Part shown: piece by piece, positions 45,771 through 56,397 of the stretch
Numbering within the stretch: position 1 is the first letter of the stretch
Layout: every line of letters starts with the position of its first letter
DNA from: Sialis fuliginosa
Lineage: Eukaryota > Arthropoda > Insecta > Megaloptera > Sialidae
Length of the DNA stretch: 64,000 nucleotides
Assembly (NCBI GenBank): GCA_961205875.1
Contig: OY540812.1
Location: 29,645,098-29,709,097 of the forward strand
Reading direction: 5' to 3'
The notes under the pieces: generated by a model
Databases searched by the model: none
Told to the model about the DNA's origin: nothing
What the model saw: only the letters and a program-made list of their open reading frames with translations
Made by a program: the position numbers and the translations under genes

Positions 45771-46562
45771 GTCATCATAAAATACGTACGAAAAAGGAGG
45801 GGGGGGGGTAATTGGCTAGCATGATGATATGTGACGAGGAGGGGAAAGGGGTCCGAAGACACGACATGACGTTTGAATTACATACATCACCTTTATTTTG
45901 CTTCCTCGCAATATTAAAGATACGAGAAGCTTTGTGATCGTTTTAAAAAGACAAAAAAATTGTTTTCCGATTTTATAAGGACACATGCTACGTGATAATT
46001 TTATAGTCTTTTTTGTAGAGCATTCAATTTCTTATATTATATAAAATATTTCCTTACAAAGATTTACCTCAATTTACTTAAAAAATCGTTATTTGTTTTT
46101 TTTTAAATTGATATTTACTTTGACATATTAAATGTCATTTTGACGTTTACATAAATTTAGATTTGGATTTAAATTATCAAAAAATTAAAAATATACGAAA
46201 AAATAATCAGGTATTTGCGTCTTAAGAAAAATTTCGAACTAATATTTTTTAGTAAAATTGTATAAAAATTAAATGGTTAACCAATGCCAGGCAATTTATG
46301 TGAACACTTAATCGGTTTTTATTTAATGTTCAATAATTAACTACCTTTGGTGAATTTAGCATGAGGAAGCACTGTAAATTTACTTGGCAGAAATTTTTTT
46401 GATACAAAAGACGTTACTTTTAATGATTTTTGACAGTTTTCTTTTGTGACGTATTATTAAATACGAAATTGAAAAAAAATGTTGTGCAGCGTGACAAAGG
46501 GGGAGGGAGGGGTTAAAAATGCGTGAATTTTGCGTGACGTACCTACCTATTTTATGGATGAC
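45771..46562. mobile_element. Family E element holding a family A copy
   Basis: GTCATCATAAAATACGTACG at the left and, inverted at the right, GTCATCCATAAAATAGGTAG. G-rich words (GGAGGGGGGGGG and GGGGGAGGGAGGGG) lie inside both ends. The interior is largely an inverted family A copy. The GTCATCCATAAA(T/A)ACGT end is of a type I know from other insects. Confidence 0.65.
45898..46396 (-). repeat. Family A, inverted copy 8
   Basis: TTGCTTCCTCGCAATATTAA to GAGGAAGCACTGTAAATTTA, inverted order of copy 2, without the GGAC core (deleted between about 45985 and 45990). Confidence 0.8.
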
Positions 46563-46844
46563 TCATAATCTTACAATTAGTTCTAATGTTAAAAACAAAT
46601 CCAAAAATTAAGTTCTATCGAGGAAAAAGAAATTTAGGAATACACCAGGGTTCCAGCAAAAAAAAATTTTTTTTAATAAGAAAAACAGTTCGCTTTTGGG
46701 AAAAATTGCAAAAAATATATATATTTATAAATATATTATATGGGTGTATGTATATATAATGTAATATAGTGGATTCTTTTGATACTGCTTATCTTTTTTC
46801 CCCCTTTTCATGCTCAATTTTAGTTTAAAAAGGTTGTTACCCTT
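46563..46844. other. AT-rich, nothing recognised
   Basis: TATATA-rich stretch near 46717-46765. Confidence 0.4.
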
Positions 46845-47060
46845 GAGAATATCGATAACGCAGATGTCTACCTTATCTACGTAGTAATGACGTCGCTTCA
46901 TACAATAAGCGCGGGAAATCTGAATTTCCCACAGCCTTCTCGCTGTTTGCGAGCTTGAAGCGTTTGCACAGCCTACTTATCATTTTCAATTAAATTCTCT
47001 TAAGTCTTTCTTTTAACACAAATCCGTGTTACAACTTGGAGCTCTTCAGGAGGATTACAT
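46845..47060. promoter_or_regulatory. Promoter-like island with DRE, CRE and E2F-type words
   Basis: TATCGATA (46850-46857, the insect DRE/DREF site), TGACGTCG (46888-46895, CRE-like) and GCGCGGGAAA (46909-46918, E2F-like) lie within 70 bases. They are followed by a small GGGAAAT...ATTTCCC hairpin (46913-46930). This combination is known from housekeeping promoters in insects. No transcript start or ORF can be linked with certainty; the nearest plus-strand frame begins at 47674. Confidence 0.4.
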
Positions 47061-47224
47061 AAACGGATTTTTTCTTCTTGTGTTTTAAAGGGTTCTTTTG
47101 CACTCACAGTCTTTTCATAATATTAAAAATTTTCTGTGATTATAATTTTATTTATATCTAATATTAAATTATAATTTAATATAATATTTAGTAATTATTA
47201 TTATTATTTTGTATTATATTATTA

Positions 47225-47480
47225 TCTATACAAAGTATAAAATAAAGTCCCCCGTCACGTCTATCTGTCTGTCAATGTACGATTTTCAAGCAACTACAGA
47301 TTTTATTCCTGTTTTCACTAATGAATAGGTTAGGTTTAGGTATATAATTTATGGATGGAGTGTTTCACGAGAAAAGTTTAGATGTATAATTTGTGGATAT
47401 TTTGTGTAAATTTCACGAAGTCGAAGAAAAAAACAATAATCGCAGAGATAAATAGCGATATTAAACAACGTTTACAGTTA
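47225..47480 (+). repeat. Dispersed repeat start (TACAAAGTATAAAATAAAGT type)
   Basis: TATACAAAGTATAAAATAAA then GTCCCCCGTCACGTCTATC and CTGTCTGTC is a word order typical of an insect repeat of which only the start is present. Confidence 0.45.
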
Positions 47481-47673
47481 AACGCGCGCTAGTGTAAATT
47501 TACAATCAGTATAGTTCGACACTCATTGTCAGAGCAGCTAGCACGAGGGTTTTGGTCTCAAGTTATAGATCTCGATTAGATCTACGAGGTATAAGTACAA
47601 TTCAAAACATTTAACCTGTTTTAATAATGAGTGAGAAACTTCATATAATAATAAAAATAAAAAATAAATCATA

Positions 47674-47862
47674 ATGTCGGCTAAAACATGCGCAAAAGGC
47701 AGTATGTATTATAAAAGAAGCACAGCATTGGAAAGATTGTTTCAGCAGCTATCGAAAAATAAACCATTACCAATAGCTGAAAGGATCAGGAGGTACAGAG
47801 CACGCCAAAATGCGAAAGACAGCGGCTTGGTCAACGACGGCGCAAGCATATCATTAGTCTGA
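47674..47862 (+). CDS. Small ORF, basic AERxRRYRAR protein, uncertain
   Basis: A 62-codon frame from ATG to TGA. The middle reads LERLFQQLSKNKPLPIAERI followed by RRYRARQNAKD. The AER-x-RRYRAR word is familiar from the N-terminal part of various insect transposon-associated and hypothetical proteins, where longer proteins continue; here a stop follows after 14 more residues. Codon use is less AT-driven than in neighbouring chance frames. An Inr-like ATCAGTAT lies upstream near 47507. It may be a true small protein, a first exon, or the truncated head of an element-encoded protein. The end is 11 bases from the insertion at 47874. Confidence 0.35.
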   Translation: MSAKTCAKGSMYYKRSTALERLFQQLSKNKPLPIAERIRRYRARQNAKDSGLVNDGASISLV

Positions 47863-47873
47863 GTTTTATTTAA

Positions 47874-48753
47874 GGGGAAGGGTAAGGTTTTAAAATTTTT
47901 TTTTGCATTTTTTTTCTGAATGTACATGTCGAGAGTATTGTGTCAAAATTTCAAGTAAATCGGAATAAAACTAACGAAGATACAGCGTTTCAAGCGACCG
48001 ACCCTCATGCTCGATTTTTATACGAACAGCTGCACGTACAAGTAAAGAGGGTAGAATCCAACGTAGGCAAGAACAAAAAGATGCATTGGACATCCTAAAT
48101 GACAGTGTATGGAGCTGGCATTGATGATTCTGTGTAAATATAAAAAATTATACCCTTTTATTGATGCTTAATTTTGGATGTTCGAGTATAAAAAACTTTA
48201 AATCGATTTTCTCGCAAACGTCATTTTTGAAGTTCGTGAACATTATAACTCAAAATCTACTTGACCGATCCTTTTGAAATTTTAAACACTATTTCTACAC
48301 ATAAATCAACAGGTAATCAGAGAGAGGTTTTTTTACCATTTTTTTCCATTTTATAATAACAAATTCACCGAAATTTTTTAGCGAAAATCACGTTTTTCAC
48401 TTTCAAATGCTGCCAAAAATAAGAAAATCGAAAGAAAAAAAAACTCTCTCTGACTACCTAGGGAAACATATCACCTTTTAAGCACATTTAGATTTTTTTG
48501 TTTCAGATGATCCGGTAACGAGTTATGGAGTTCACCGCATAACAACTTTTTTTCGAGGCGCCTCCAGAGATTCGCTGTCATGGACTTATTTTTTGATATT
48601 TTTGATTGAAAATTTTTCCAAAGATACTTTAGATGTCATACTATAACGTGTATATAAAATAAATATACCAACATTATTCATATCTCCAAAAAAATCATGA
48701 AAATATGCCTTTTTTTCGCCTTTAAAACCTTACCCCCCCCCCCCCCCCCCCCC
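47874..48753. mobile_element. Element L with G-rich ends and TTTAA duplication
   Basis: Ends GGGGAAGGGTAAGGTTTTAA and TTTAAAACCTTACCCCCC are inverted and bordered on both sides by TTTAA (47869-47873 and 48754-48758), a 5-bp duplication or a TTAA-type target. The right end has grown into a run of 21 C (48733-48753). An inner inverted pair (GTAATCAGAGAGAGGTTTTT and ACTCTCTCTGACTACC) is visible. Short coding-like words inside (48040-48110) lead nowhere. Confidence 0.65.
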
Positions 48754-48758
48754 TTTAA

Positions 48759-49216
48759 CACCAATACCACAAATGACGCGATCTTGGATTTGGAATGTAT
48801 TCACGTCAATCCCTCGACTGTGCATCCCGACACAGTCATACCCTTTTTTCATACCATTTTTTGTTAACTTTAGTAATAATAAAGTTCAATCCAGATAATA
48901 ATAAGAGAAGCATGTTGGGAAGTTTTATGTGTAGAATTTCATGATCTTTAATTTGTCTGCAGAATTTCTTTTAAATCAGAGATTTGAAAAAATGTTTTTT
49001 TCACAATTAGATCCATTTTTGAGAGAATAAGATCCCTTTTAATCAGTGTTCACATTTTTTGTTTTCAAGTACACGCCAGAAATTCCTGAAATTTACTTGG
49101 ATTGGTATTTTTTTAATATCTCTAAGTTACCTACTTGATGACTTCAAATATTTATTTATCATACAAAGTTCTAACTGCCGATGAAGTTTTATGGGTGTTT
49201 ATAAGAAGGAATTTTT
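48759..49216. other. No gene recognised
   Basis: AT-rich; nothing assigned. Confidence 0.4.
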
Positions 49217-49730
49217 TTACTAAAGTCAACAATATAATTTTAAATTTTGGAATAATAGGGAGGGGTGTAATTGAATTTTTAATTTTTATTTTCATATCTA
49301 GGTATGTGGGATGTCAAAATGTACATCTCAATTAGTAGAACATGACCATATTTTTTATTTTTGGCGCCTGTAGGGAGCTTAAAGTAGTATTTTATTTTGC
49401 CCCCCCCCCCCCCTCTAACTCTGTAACTACTGGCTCAAAAAATCTGAAAAAAATTTGGTAACGAGGCTTTGGTGGGACTACCAACGACAAATACTAAAGT
49501 CAACAATATAATTTTAAATTTTGGAATTATAAGAAGGGGCGTCATAAAAATTTTTATTTTGATATCTAGGCAAGTGGGATGTCAAAATATAGATCTCAAT
49601 TAGTAGAACTTGACACTTGTTTATATTTTAACATTAACTTAAAAATGCACCTGTAAGTGGTTCCAAACATTCCACGTAGTACGTACTTCGGAACCCTTAT
49701 GGCATACACTCGTGTATGTCTTGCCCGAAT
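49217..49730 (+). repeat. Family H, two tandem units plus end
   Basis: Two units of about 290 bases, each with ACTAAAGTCAACAATATAAT, AAATTTTGGAATxATA, GGGATGTCAAAATxTA and ATCTCAATTAGTAGAAC. A 14-C run (49400-49413) lies where other copies have long G runs in the opposite strand. The end is ACTTCGGAACCCTTATGGCA then CTCGTGTATGTCTTG. Confidence 0.8.
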
Positions 49731-50106
49731 TAATTACTTACGCGTGAATATCTCGTTAAAAAAAATTTTTTTTTTAATTTCTCAGGGGAATATTTTGTAG
49801 AAAATTAAGTGCTCAATTCATATATCCAATAAATTTTAAGAAATGTTTGTTTAAAAATTATCATAAAAATTGGATTTTACTTTTCATGATAATGTTTAAA
49901 CGAACATATCTTTAAAAATATTCGATCTATGAATTCAGCACTTTCTTTTTTGTAAGAAATTTAATTCTCTATGATGTGCTGCTGTAAGAAATTAAAATAA
50001 ATAAATTTTTCAACGAGATATTCACGCATTAGTAAAAAGTAATCTTTGCCATGTTAATCAAATGGGAAAAAGACTCGGTTTTACACCGTCCACAGGTTTG
50101 ATCTAT
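49731..50106. other. Weak inverted pair, no gene
   Basis: ACGCGTGAATATCTCGTTAA at 49740 and AACGAGATATTCACGC at 50013 are inverted, so a small element of about 290 bp with decayed arms may lie here (49740-50030). Confidence 0.5.
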
Positions 50107-51255
50107 GAGTCTGAAATTTTGGGACAATTAACTTTTGATCCAAAGCAAAAACATAGGCCTGCGGGACCGAAAAAACAAAAATAAAAAAAAACACCCTAAT
50201 AATAATGTACTAACATGTCCTAACTGACTGACTGATTGACTAATTGATTCATCGTTGCCGAGCCAAAACCCCTGGACATAGAATCGTGTAATTACGGTTT
50301 TTTTTCCTTTTGTGATGAAAGCACCCACCAAGAAAGAATTTTTTGAAAATATAACCCTACAGGGGTAATAGATGTAAAAATTTGTATGGGAATAAATATT
50401 TTTTTGGTCGGATTTACTTGAAATTTAAAATAAATAATCTACAATACAAATAATGAAACAAGTATTTAAGAATTTTCCAAAATTCAACCCCTAAGGGGTT
50501 GCAAGGAGGTGGAAAATTTTGTATGAGAAAAAAAATGTTGTTTGTACTCACTCGAATGAAACATGGCACAAATATTCTACAAGACAAATAGTATTTTCGA
50601 AAATTCAACCCCTAATAGCGTAAGAGGGGGACGAGGATGGGTTTGTAATATGTTTATGTGTATGACTGCTTTAGTTATAAAGGTAAATTAGGGTGAAATA
50701 GTCTTCTATTAAAATAAATTCAACCCTTAATGGCGGCGGTAGACATAGTGGGTTTTTGCAATTTTTAACTAAGAACCGAGATATTTACGATTTTGTATAG
50801 GTAATGAATAAAAAAATAGAAAAATAATAATTAAATATTTCATCTCCTGTTAGGTATGGAGGGTTGTAATTAGTTTCGTTCGATTCGGCGGAAAAAATAC
50901 TTAGGGGGAGAGGGTTTATGCGGAAAACAACCCCCTATCTTGCATAGGAGCCGAGATATTTACAATTTTGTATAATGAAAAAAAACAAACAAAAAATAAT
51001 TTAATATATCATCCCCTGTCACGTATGCAGGGTTGTAATTAGTTTCATTCGATGAGGCCGAAAAAATACCACGGAAGAGAGTATTTTAGGGGGAAAAACA
51101 ACCCCCTATCTCGTATAGGAGCCGAGATATTTACGATTTTGTATATATAAGGAATAAAAAGCAAAAATAAAAATAAAAATTCATCCCCTGTTTTATAATA
51201 TTATCTGTACTGCCAACATAAAAAATTATAAGCCGGTTGGTAGGTCCGCTAGTTT
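50107..51255 (-). mobile_element. Large family M-type element, inverted
   Basis: Read on the minus strand it starts ACTAGCGGACCTACCAACCG. It passes through repeated blocks of about 170-190 bases (CCGAGATATTTACGATTTTG at 50775, 50950 and 51122) and two blocks with AATTCAACCCCTAA, and ends near CTGACTGACTGATTGAC. The start and end words are typical of an insect repeat. The 67-codon minus frame at its end is not conserved. Confidence 0.75.
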
Positions 51256-51597
51256 GCAATAATATAAAAATATATAGGTATAACGTTTTAACAGTTTCTA
51301 GTACAAAATTAAGACAAGTGCAAGCTATGCTTGCACAATTAGTGCCTTCATCCCCCTAACAAAAGTTGTTTCTTACATCGTGAGAAATTTTTTTTATCAA
51401 AGATCTTTTTTTCTAAAACCAATGTTCAGCTGTTATAAGAAAATAAACAATTAAATTGTTTTGAAAACAATATTTTAGTATCATTTTTTTTAAATTCTAT
51501 GAGTTTTTCACATAAAAAAATACATAATAAAATTTAGTGTTCCAAATAATTGTTTTACAATTTATTTTTATTTTTTTCTATATTTTATACTGTGTTC

Positions 51598-51729
51598 TAA
51601 TGCCGTGTTTAGACCAAAAAGATAAAACAACAACAGGGTGTTTTTAAAACACTTCGTATTTAAAAATAAATAGGGTTTATTGCTATTTAGTCAAAACACG
51701 ATGTTGCTGATTTGTTAAACACGACATTA
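51598..51729. mobile_element. 132-bp miniature inverted-repeat element
   Basis: TAATGCCGTGTTTA and TAAACACGACATTA are 14-bp inverted ends with one mismatch; AAAACACxxCG words lie between. Possibly Harbinger-like by its TAA start, but this is a guess. Nearby, 51317-51335 is a short hairpin, GTGCAAGCTATGCTTGCAC. Confidence 0.5.
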
Positions 51730-52090
51730 TGTTGACATGTTGTACACCGGCATTTCCCAAAATGGATTCCATGGAACTCTGCTATTTTTTATCGTTTAAA
51801 TCGCACCGCTAAATTAAAGCATTTGCTATATACAATGGGTTAATTACATATCTTCGCGTGAATATGTATCAATAAAATAATTTTTGCTTCATTTATGCCC
51901 TGTATTATAAAGAAATCTGTTCGGCAGTTAACGCTATCTGCGGGGTATTAAATATAAATGACAACCCACTGACAGATGGAATAAATGATGTGGTTTATAT
52001 TATATGATTTTGACTCATACGCGTTAAGAAGAAATCAGTGATTTAAATTACGTGGTGACAAGTGTACCTCATAAAATGCATAGTATTCAG

Positions 52091-52290
52091 GGGTTATTTT
52101 AGTGTGTAGTTGTAGCTTGTTTCTGCAGTTCCAGAAATGAAAACTGTAGTTGTAATAGCTAATTTGTGTAGTTGAAAAATGGCAAGTATTATAGAATGAA
52201 AAATATAAAATATAGGTTACTATAATTTCTAAAAGAAAAATATACAAAATGTAGAGCAAAAAAAAAGGAAAAAATTTTCTTAAAATAACA
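52091..52290. mobile_element. Element J, second copy
   Basis: CAGGGGTTATTTTAGTGTGT at the left and TTTTCTTAAAATAAC at the right, with GCTAATTTGTGTAG and AAATGTAGAGC in between, as in 17041-17341, but with fewer internal units. Confidence 0.7.
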
Positions 52291-52399
52291 TTACATTACT
52301 ACCTATACATTTATTACCACTGCTCTAGAATTCCGAGCAAATTCATTACGCTTAGACACCTCACAGATAGCGTTAGCTGTCGAGCAAATTTCTTTATAA

Positions 52400-52530
52400 T
52401 ACTAGATACTAATGTCTTATTAAATTTGGGAGAAGGGATATGTAAAATATAAGTATGGTCAGGGTTCCGCAATTTTTTAAAATTCGTGTAAGGGCTCCAC
52501 AACAAAATAAGTTTGGAAACCGCTGTTCTA
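52400..52530 (+). repeat. hAT-like right end, partner uncertain
   Basis: GGGTTCCGCAATTTTT, GGGCTCCACAAC and AAGTTTGGAAACCGCTG are typical of the right end of a hAT element. A possible left end (CACCGGCATTTCCCAAAATG, 51745) has no matching 8-base flank. The 81-codon minus-strand frame here is explained by this repeat. Confidence 0.4.
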
Positions 52531-52597
52531 AACTCTCTTAAACCACTGTGACGGGTCAAAAAATTGTCAATGTTTAGAAATTTTTTGTCACAGTAGA

Positions 52598-52970
52598 CAT
52601 TTTATTGTAAGTAAAAATAAAAACAAACTTGTTTGTTTAAACGTCAAAATTTATTAAAGAAGAGGAAACCGCAAGCTTTCGATTCACAGAATCATCGTCA
52701 GGCTAAAATATAATAAGTAACAATTAAATACAATAAATATAATGCAAAATATTGATATTTTAAAATAAAAATTCAGAAATATACCTATTAATAAAGATTT
52801 AAATTTATTGTATTTAATTGTTACTTATTATATTTTAGCCTGACGATGATTCTGTGAATCGAAAGCTTGCGGTTTCCTCTTCTTTAATAAATTTTGACGT
52901 TTAAACAAACAAGTTTGTTTTTATTTTTATTTAACGTCACTACTATCATATTATCATTTTATTGTAAGTA
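52598..52970. mobile_element. Palindromic insert with 16-bp target duplication
   Basis: CATTTTATTGTAAGTA occurs at 52598-52613 and again at 52955-52970. Between them are perfect inverted arms of about 127 bases (52612-52738 and 52803-52928) around a 64-base loop. The arms include CCTGACGATGATTCTGTGAA and CGAAAGCTTGCGGTTTCCTC, words typical of the 3' region of insect retroelements. A 16-bp duplication suits target-primed reverse transcription, so the insert may be an inverted double copy of a retroelement 3' end. Confidence 0.8.
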
Positions 52971-53630
52971 TATATTCAATTTATTCAGTACCAATTTTTA
53001 TGGAAAAATATTAAATAAAAAGTTATGAACCTCGATGTGACTACCAAAAAAATATAAATAAATATATTATCAATATTTATATGAATGATGGATGTGATTT
53101 GTGAGTAACCGTTTTTTTTTTTTTTAATTTAATTTTTCTACAAAATGGCGACGGTTTGAAATTTTTATTTTTTATTTTTAACATCTTTCTTTAAATTTAA
53201 GCGGTCTTAAAAAATAGTAAATATCAAAATCGACTACGCACATACTTAACCACTGCAATTACAAAAATTTTGAAAAAAAATGTCTTTGAGGAATCGCTGC
53301 AACCAGGTCGAAAAAAGTTGTTTCGAGAAAAACGCGTTTATATGTAGTTTTCTGATGGTCATAATCGGGCACGCTATCTGCTCTCACTAAATTGACTGTA
53401 AGTTTTAACTTAATTTTTTTACATATTTTTGACTATGTATACTTTAAAAAAATGCATAAAAAAAATTTTCAGAGAAAAATATTTTTATTATTATTATTAT
53501 TATAGTTATTGTATTGGCAAAATCTTAATTTAGTATGCACCTCAAACCAAACTTTACAACAAATAATTGACATTATCAATCTAGCCTCTAGATAGAATAA
53601 TATAAAACGTAACTACTAATAAACTAATTA
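52971..53630. other. AT-rich, nothing recognised
   Basis: A poly(T) run near 53110 and a short TTATTA run near 53490 are the only features. Confidence 0.4.
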
Positions 53631-53639
53631 CTATATAAG

Positions 53640-53830
53640 AAAAATAAAACTACTATATCCGCAAAATAAAAGAACATCGCAAGAGCAGATCGCCAGAGGA
53701 ATCATCAAGTGATGTGTTTTTTCATGCAGCACCCTGTAGGAGGCGTCGATACGTTTGAACGACGATGGCGTATCGATTACTTGGCTACCGACGCTCCGCG
53801 CGGGGCTAAAGGGGGACATTCAGGAGCGTA
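53640..53830. other. GC-richer segment with coding-like frames
   Basis: Plus strand reads YIRKIKEHRKSRSPEESSSD then VFFHAAPCRRRRYV and stops (to 53748). Minus strand reads SQVIDTPSSFKRIDASYRVL in another frame. Both look better than AT-driven noise but cannot both be real, and neither matches a family I know. GGACATTCAGGAGCGTAGCT at 53815 resembles a hAT-type end. Confidence 0.25.
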
Positions 53831-54064
53831 GCTACTGTGTAGTAAGGGTGAGCAAAATCATTTAGAAAAAATTAGGTAAGCAAATAACTTTTGATCTACA
53901 GAAAGCCTTCAAAAAAGAAGAAAGTGAAAATCGTCAAGTGGCCAAGGGTTTTAAAGGGCTTCAGTCATGAATTACATTGGGTCGTGGTATTGGTTTATCG
54001 GATTCGAGATTTTGATGGAAATGTCCATTTATACCTTCCCTGAATCAATTCTGACTATTTTTAT

Positions 54065-54110
54065 CATGATGTCTGTCTGTCTGTCTGGCTGTGTATCTGT
54101 TTGTCTGTAA
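54065..54110 (+). repeat. (TGTC)n-rich stretch
   Basis: GTCTGTCTGTCTGTCTGGCT and following CTGTTTGTCTG, preceded by ATTTTGATGGAAATGTCC, probably the end of a dispersed repeat. Confidence 0.6.
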
Positions 54111-54129
54111 ACGCTGTAACTTAAAAATG

Positions 54130-55198
54130 ACAATTCATAAAGGGGTAAAATATTACATTATTATTATTATTATTTATATTATAGGATTAATTTGTTTTAA
54201 GAAACAAAATCTGCTGTTTTTAAAACCGGAAACGGATGTTTATGTTCTATTAATTTTTTTATATGTCATCAGTAAGCCAAAATTATTTGTTTTAAATTAG
54301 TAGATACACGCACATTTTTTTATTGTATAAGAAAGTTCAGTGACATCCATGACAGATTTTTCAATTTTTTAACTATGCCATATGAGAAAATTGATCCCAA
54401 CATAAAATTTCATATGATAAAAGGTAAACTTGACATGGAATGATCCAAAAATAGTCTATTTTTCTTAGTTTAACACGCTATTTCCAAAGAAATTGTTAAT
54501 TAAAACAGTATTATCTTGTTATTAATGGAACGCAGAAAAAGTCTTCCTTTTTTATATGAGGTAAAAAAATGATATTGGGCACAAAAAAAAGATATAACAA
54601 TTAAGTTCCCCCTTAAGATTTAGAGAAAAATGAATAATGATAAAAAATAATTTTCTTAATAAGAACTTTAAAATAAACAAAAGAAAATTGAAATCGGATG
54701 ATTAGGAGCTGAGATACAGTCAATTTAATAACAACGTTGGGGGCCATCTTTAATAGCCAATATAATAGTGTTCTACACGAATTTTAAAGTAGCTCCCTAT
54801 CTGAAAATCTTTCTTTTGACCTTATATATGACCACAGAAAGTGGCATACTCCAATCAAAAAGTGCAGCGTTTTGACTTTATTTGCCACGAACCAGACGTA
54901 TACTAATAAATAATTAACTGCTTTAAAAACAACTGATAATAGATATTTTCTTATTAAAATATTAAAATACTTAAGTACAACTACTCAAGAAAGTACTTAA
55001 GCACGTGCACAGCTCAGCCTCCACATCATATTTTTCTGCTGTCCAGGTATTCTATGTGATATCACGTGATGATACATGTAGCCTAAATCTGTCCAAAAAA
55101 TGATCTAACTTTTCGTGAAAACCGCAATAAAATCAGTTCAGTATTTTTTAAGTTTATCTCGCATATACAGACGGACAGACACTTATTTTCATTAACTT
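54130..55198. other. AT-rich, nothing assigned
   Basis: A TTA-repeat at 54155-54175 and a repeat-like tail (AAATCAGTTCAGTATTTTTT and ACAGACGGACAGACAC) at 55128-55178 were seen. Confidence 0.4.
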
Positions 55199-55199
55199 T

Positions 55200-55530
55200 A
55201 GGGCCATTCAGTTATTACGTAAGCACATAAATTCTGTACCTCAGAACCAGACGATCGTAAGTCCAAAAATAACGATTTTAAAATTAAGCCATTATAGCTA
55301 TAAAATTACTACAAATTAACCAACAATGTATGTATATATTTTTATTGTTAACAACCAATATTTACACTTTAATTCAAAATGCAAGCTTTGTAGCCAGGTA
55401 ACATGCCCCTTCTTTTCAGTTATTATGTTTTCCTAAAAAAATGGCATGATGTGGCATACGTTCGCCGGGTTCTGAGGTACAGAATTTTTGTTGATTTTGA
55501 ACTTCCTCCCTTCCCCTACGTAAGACAAAA
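55200..55530. mobile_element. Family E-like element
   Basis: GGGCCATTCAGTTATTACGT at the left and CTACGTAAGACAAAAC at the right. An inner word ATTCTGTACCTCAGAACC (55231) is inverted at 55466-55485. The two halves face each other over about 90 bases. Confidence 0.5.
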
Positions 55531-55552
55531 CAATTATATAACTTACCTTCTA

Positions 55553-55880
55553 CCTAAAATTATAATAATTATAATAAAATCCCTCATTAGCAGCCTACTT
55601 AAAAACTGTTAAATTTAGTTATTATATACTTTTCAGTGTTTTTATGGTTTTTAAGTCGGTTTTTTAAGTTTTGTTTTTAACCTTACCTAACCTAAAATTA
55701 TAAAAATTATAATAAAATCCCTCATTAGCAGCCTACTTAAAAACTGTTAAATTTAGTTATTATATACTTTTCAGTGTTTTTACGTTTTTTTTTAAGTCGG
55801 TTAATTTATGTTTTGTTTTAACCTTCCCTAACCTAAAATAACAATAATTATAATAAAATCCCTCATTACCAATCACTAAA
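55553..55880 (+). repeat. Tandem array, 2.3 copies of about 140 bp
   Basis: CCTAAAATTATAATAATTAT begins units at 55553, 55691 and 55832 (138 and 141 bases). Each contains AACTGTTAAATTTAGTTATT and a TTTAAGTCGGTT word, so the unit is a fragment of family C. Confidence 0.88.
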
Positions 55881-55914
55881 TACGGGCTCTAAAAAAATCT
55901 ATCTACGCCACTGG

Positions 55915-56265
55915 AAAAATCACACGCACACACACACATACACATACAGAGGCGTAGCGGCGCTGCGCGTCGGCAAACATTGAAGACAGAGACAGACAAC
56001 AGCACGCACAGACACACAGACACACGCGCGCGTAGTGAGTGAAAGAAAGCACGGTGGTGCCGTGTTACAACGGAGGCCGCCAGCGCTAATGGACCGCCGC
56101 CCGCCACCAGAACGCTCTATACTGTTATCAGGTTTCAACAACAACAATAACAATAGCTAGCTCACACCGCGCACAACACCCAAAGCGGTCACCTTACGTG
56201 AGCCTCGTTCAAACTCTCTCGCAATTAGTGTAGGTGTTACGATGATTATGTCAATCCGAACAGGG
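55915..56265 (+). promoter_or_regulatory. CpG-rich island, possible promoter and first exon
   Basis: Begins with a CA-rich microsatellite, then GGCGTAGCGGCGCTGCGCGT, CACACGCGCGCGTAGTGAGT, GGAGGCCGCCAGCGCTAATG and GCGGTCACCTTACGTGAGCC. This is the strongest CpG cluster in the window and is not repeated elsewhere in it. It is followed by a short AAC-rich ORF. This fits a host promoter and 5' exon, but a GC-rich element fragment cannot be excluded. The CCACTGGAAAAAT word at 55909 resembles a hAT end. Confidence 0.4.
56089..56160 (+). CDS. Possible N-terminal coding segment, 23 residues
   Basis: ATG in a purine-poor but acceptable context (GCTAATGG) opens MDRRPPPERSILLSGF followed by six asparagines and serine, then TAG. 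Asparagine runs are common in insect regulatory proteins, so this may be the start of a protein whose frame continues by splicing. A weak donor TCAGGTTTC lies at 56130. Without a second exon this is only a candidate. Confidence 0.22.
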   Translation: MDRRPPPERSILLSGFNNNNNNS

Positions 56266-56336
56266 AGCTGATTATTAAAGGCACTTTTAGGATTCGATAG
56301 GTCTACAATCGGAATTTTATAAATTACACAAAATAT

Positions 56337-56397
56337 AAAGTACTGGCTCCAGTCATAGATCATACCTCATTGTTTAATTAAATGCACTAAATTAGAA
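56337..56397 (+). repeat. Family B left-end fragment
   Basis: AAAGTACTGGCTCCAGTCAT and TTTAATTAAATGCACTAAAT match the B left end before family A starts. Confidence 0.65.

Noticed and set aside
48004-48110. Coding-like words (IQRRQEQKDALDILND) after the small ORF
   Set aside because: They lie inside element L, have no start or acceptor that links them to the upstream ORF, and stop soon.
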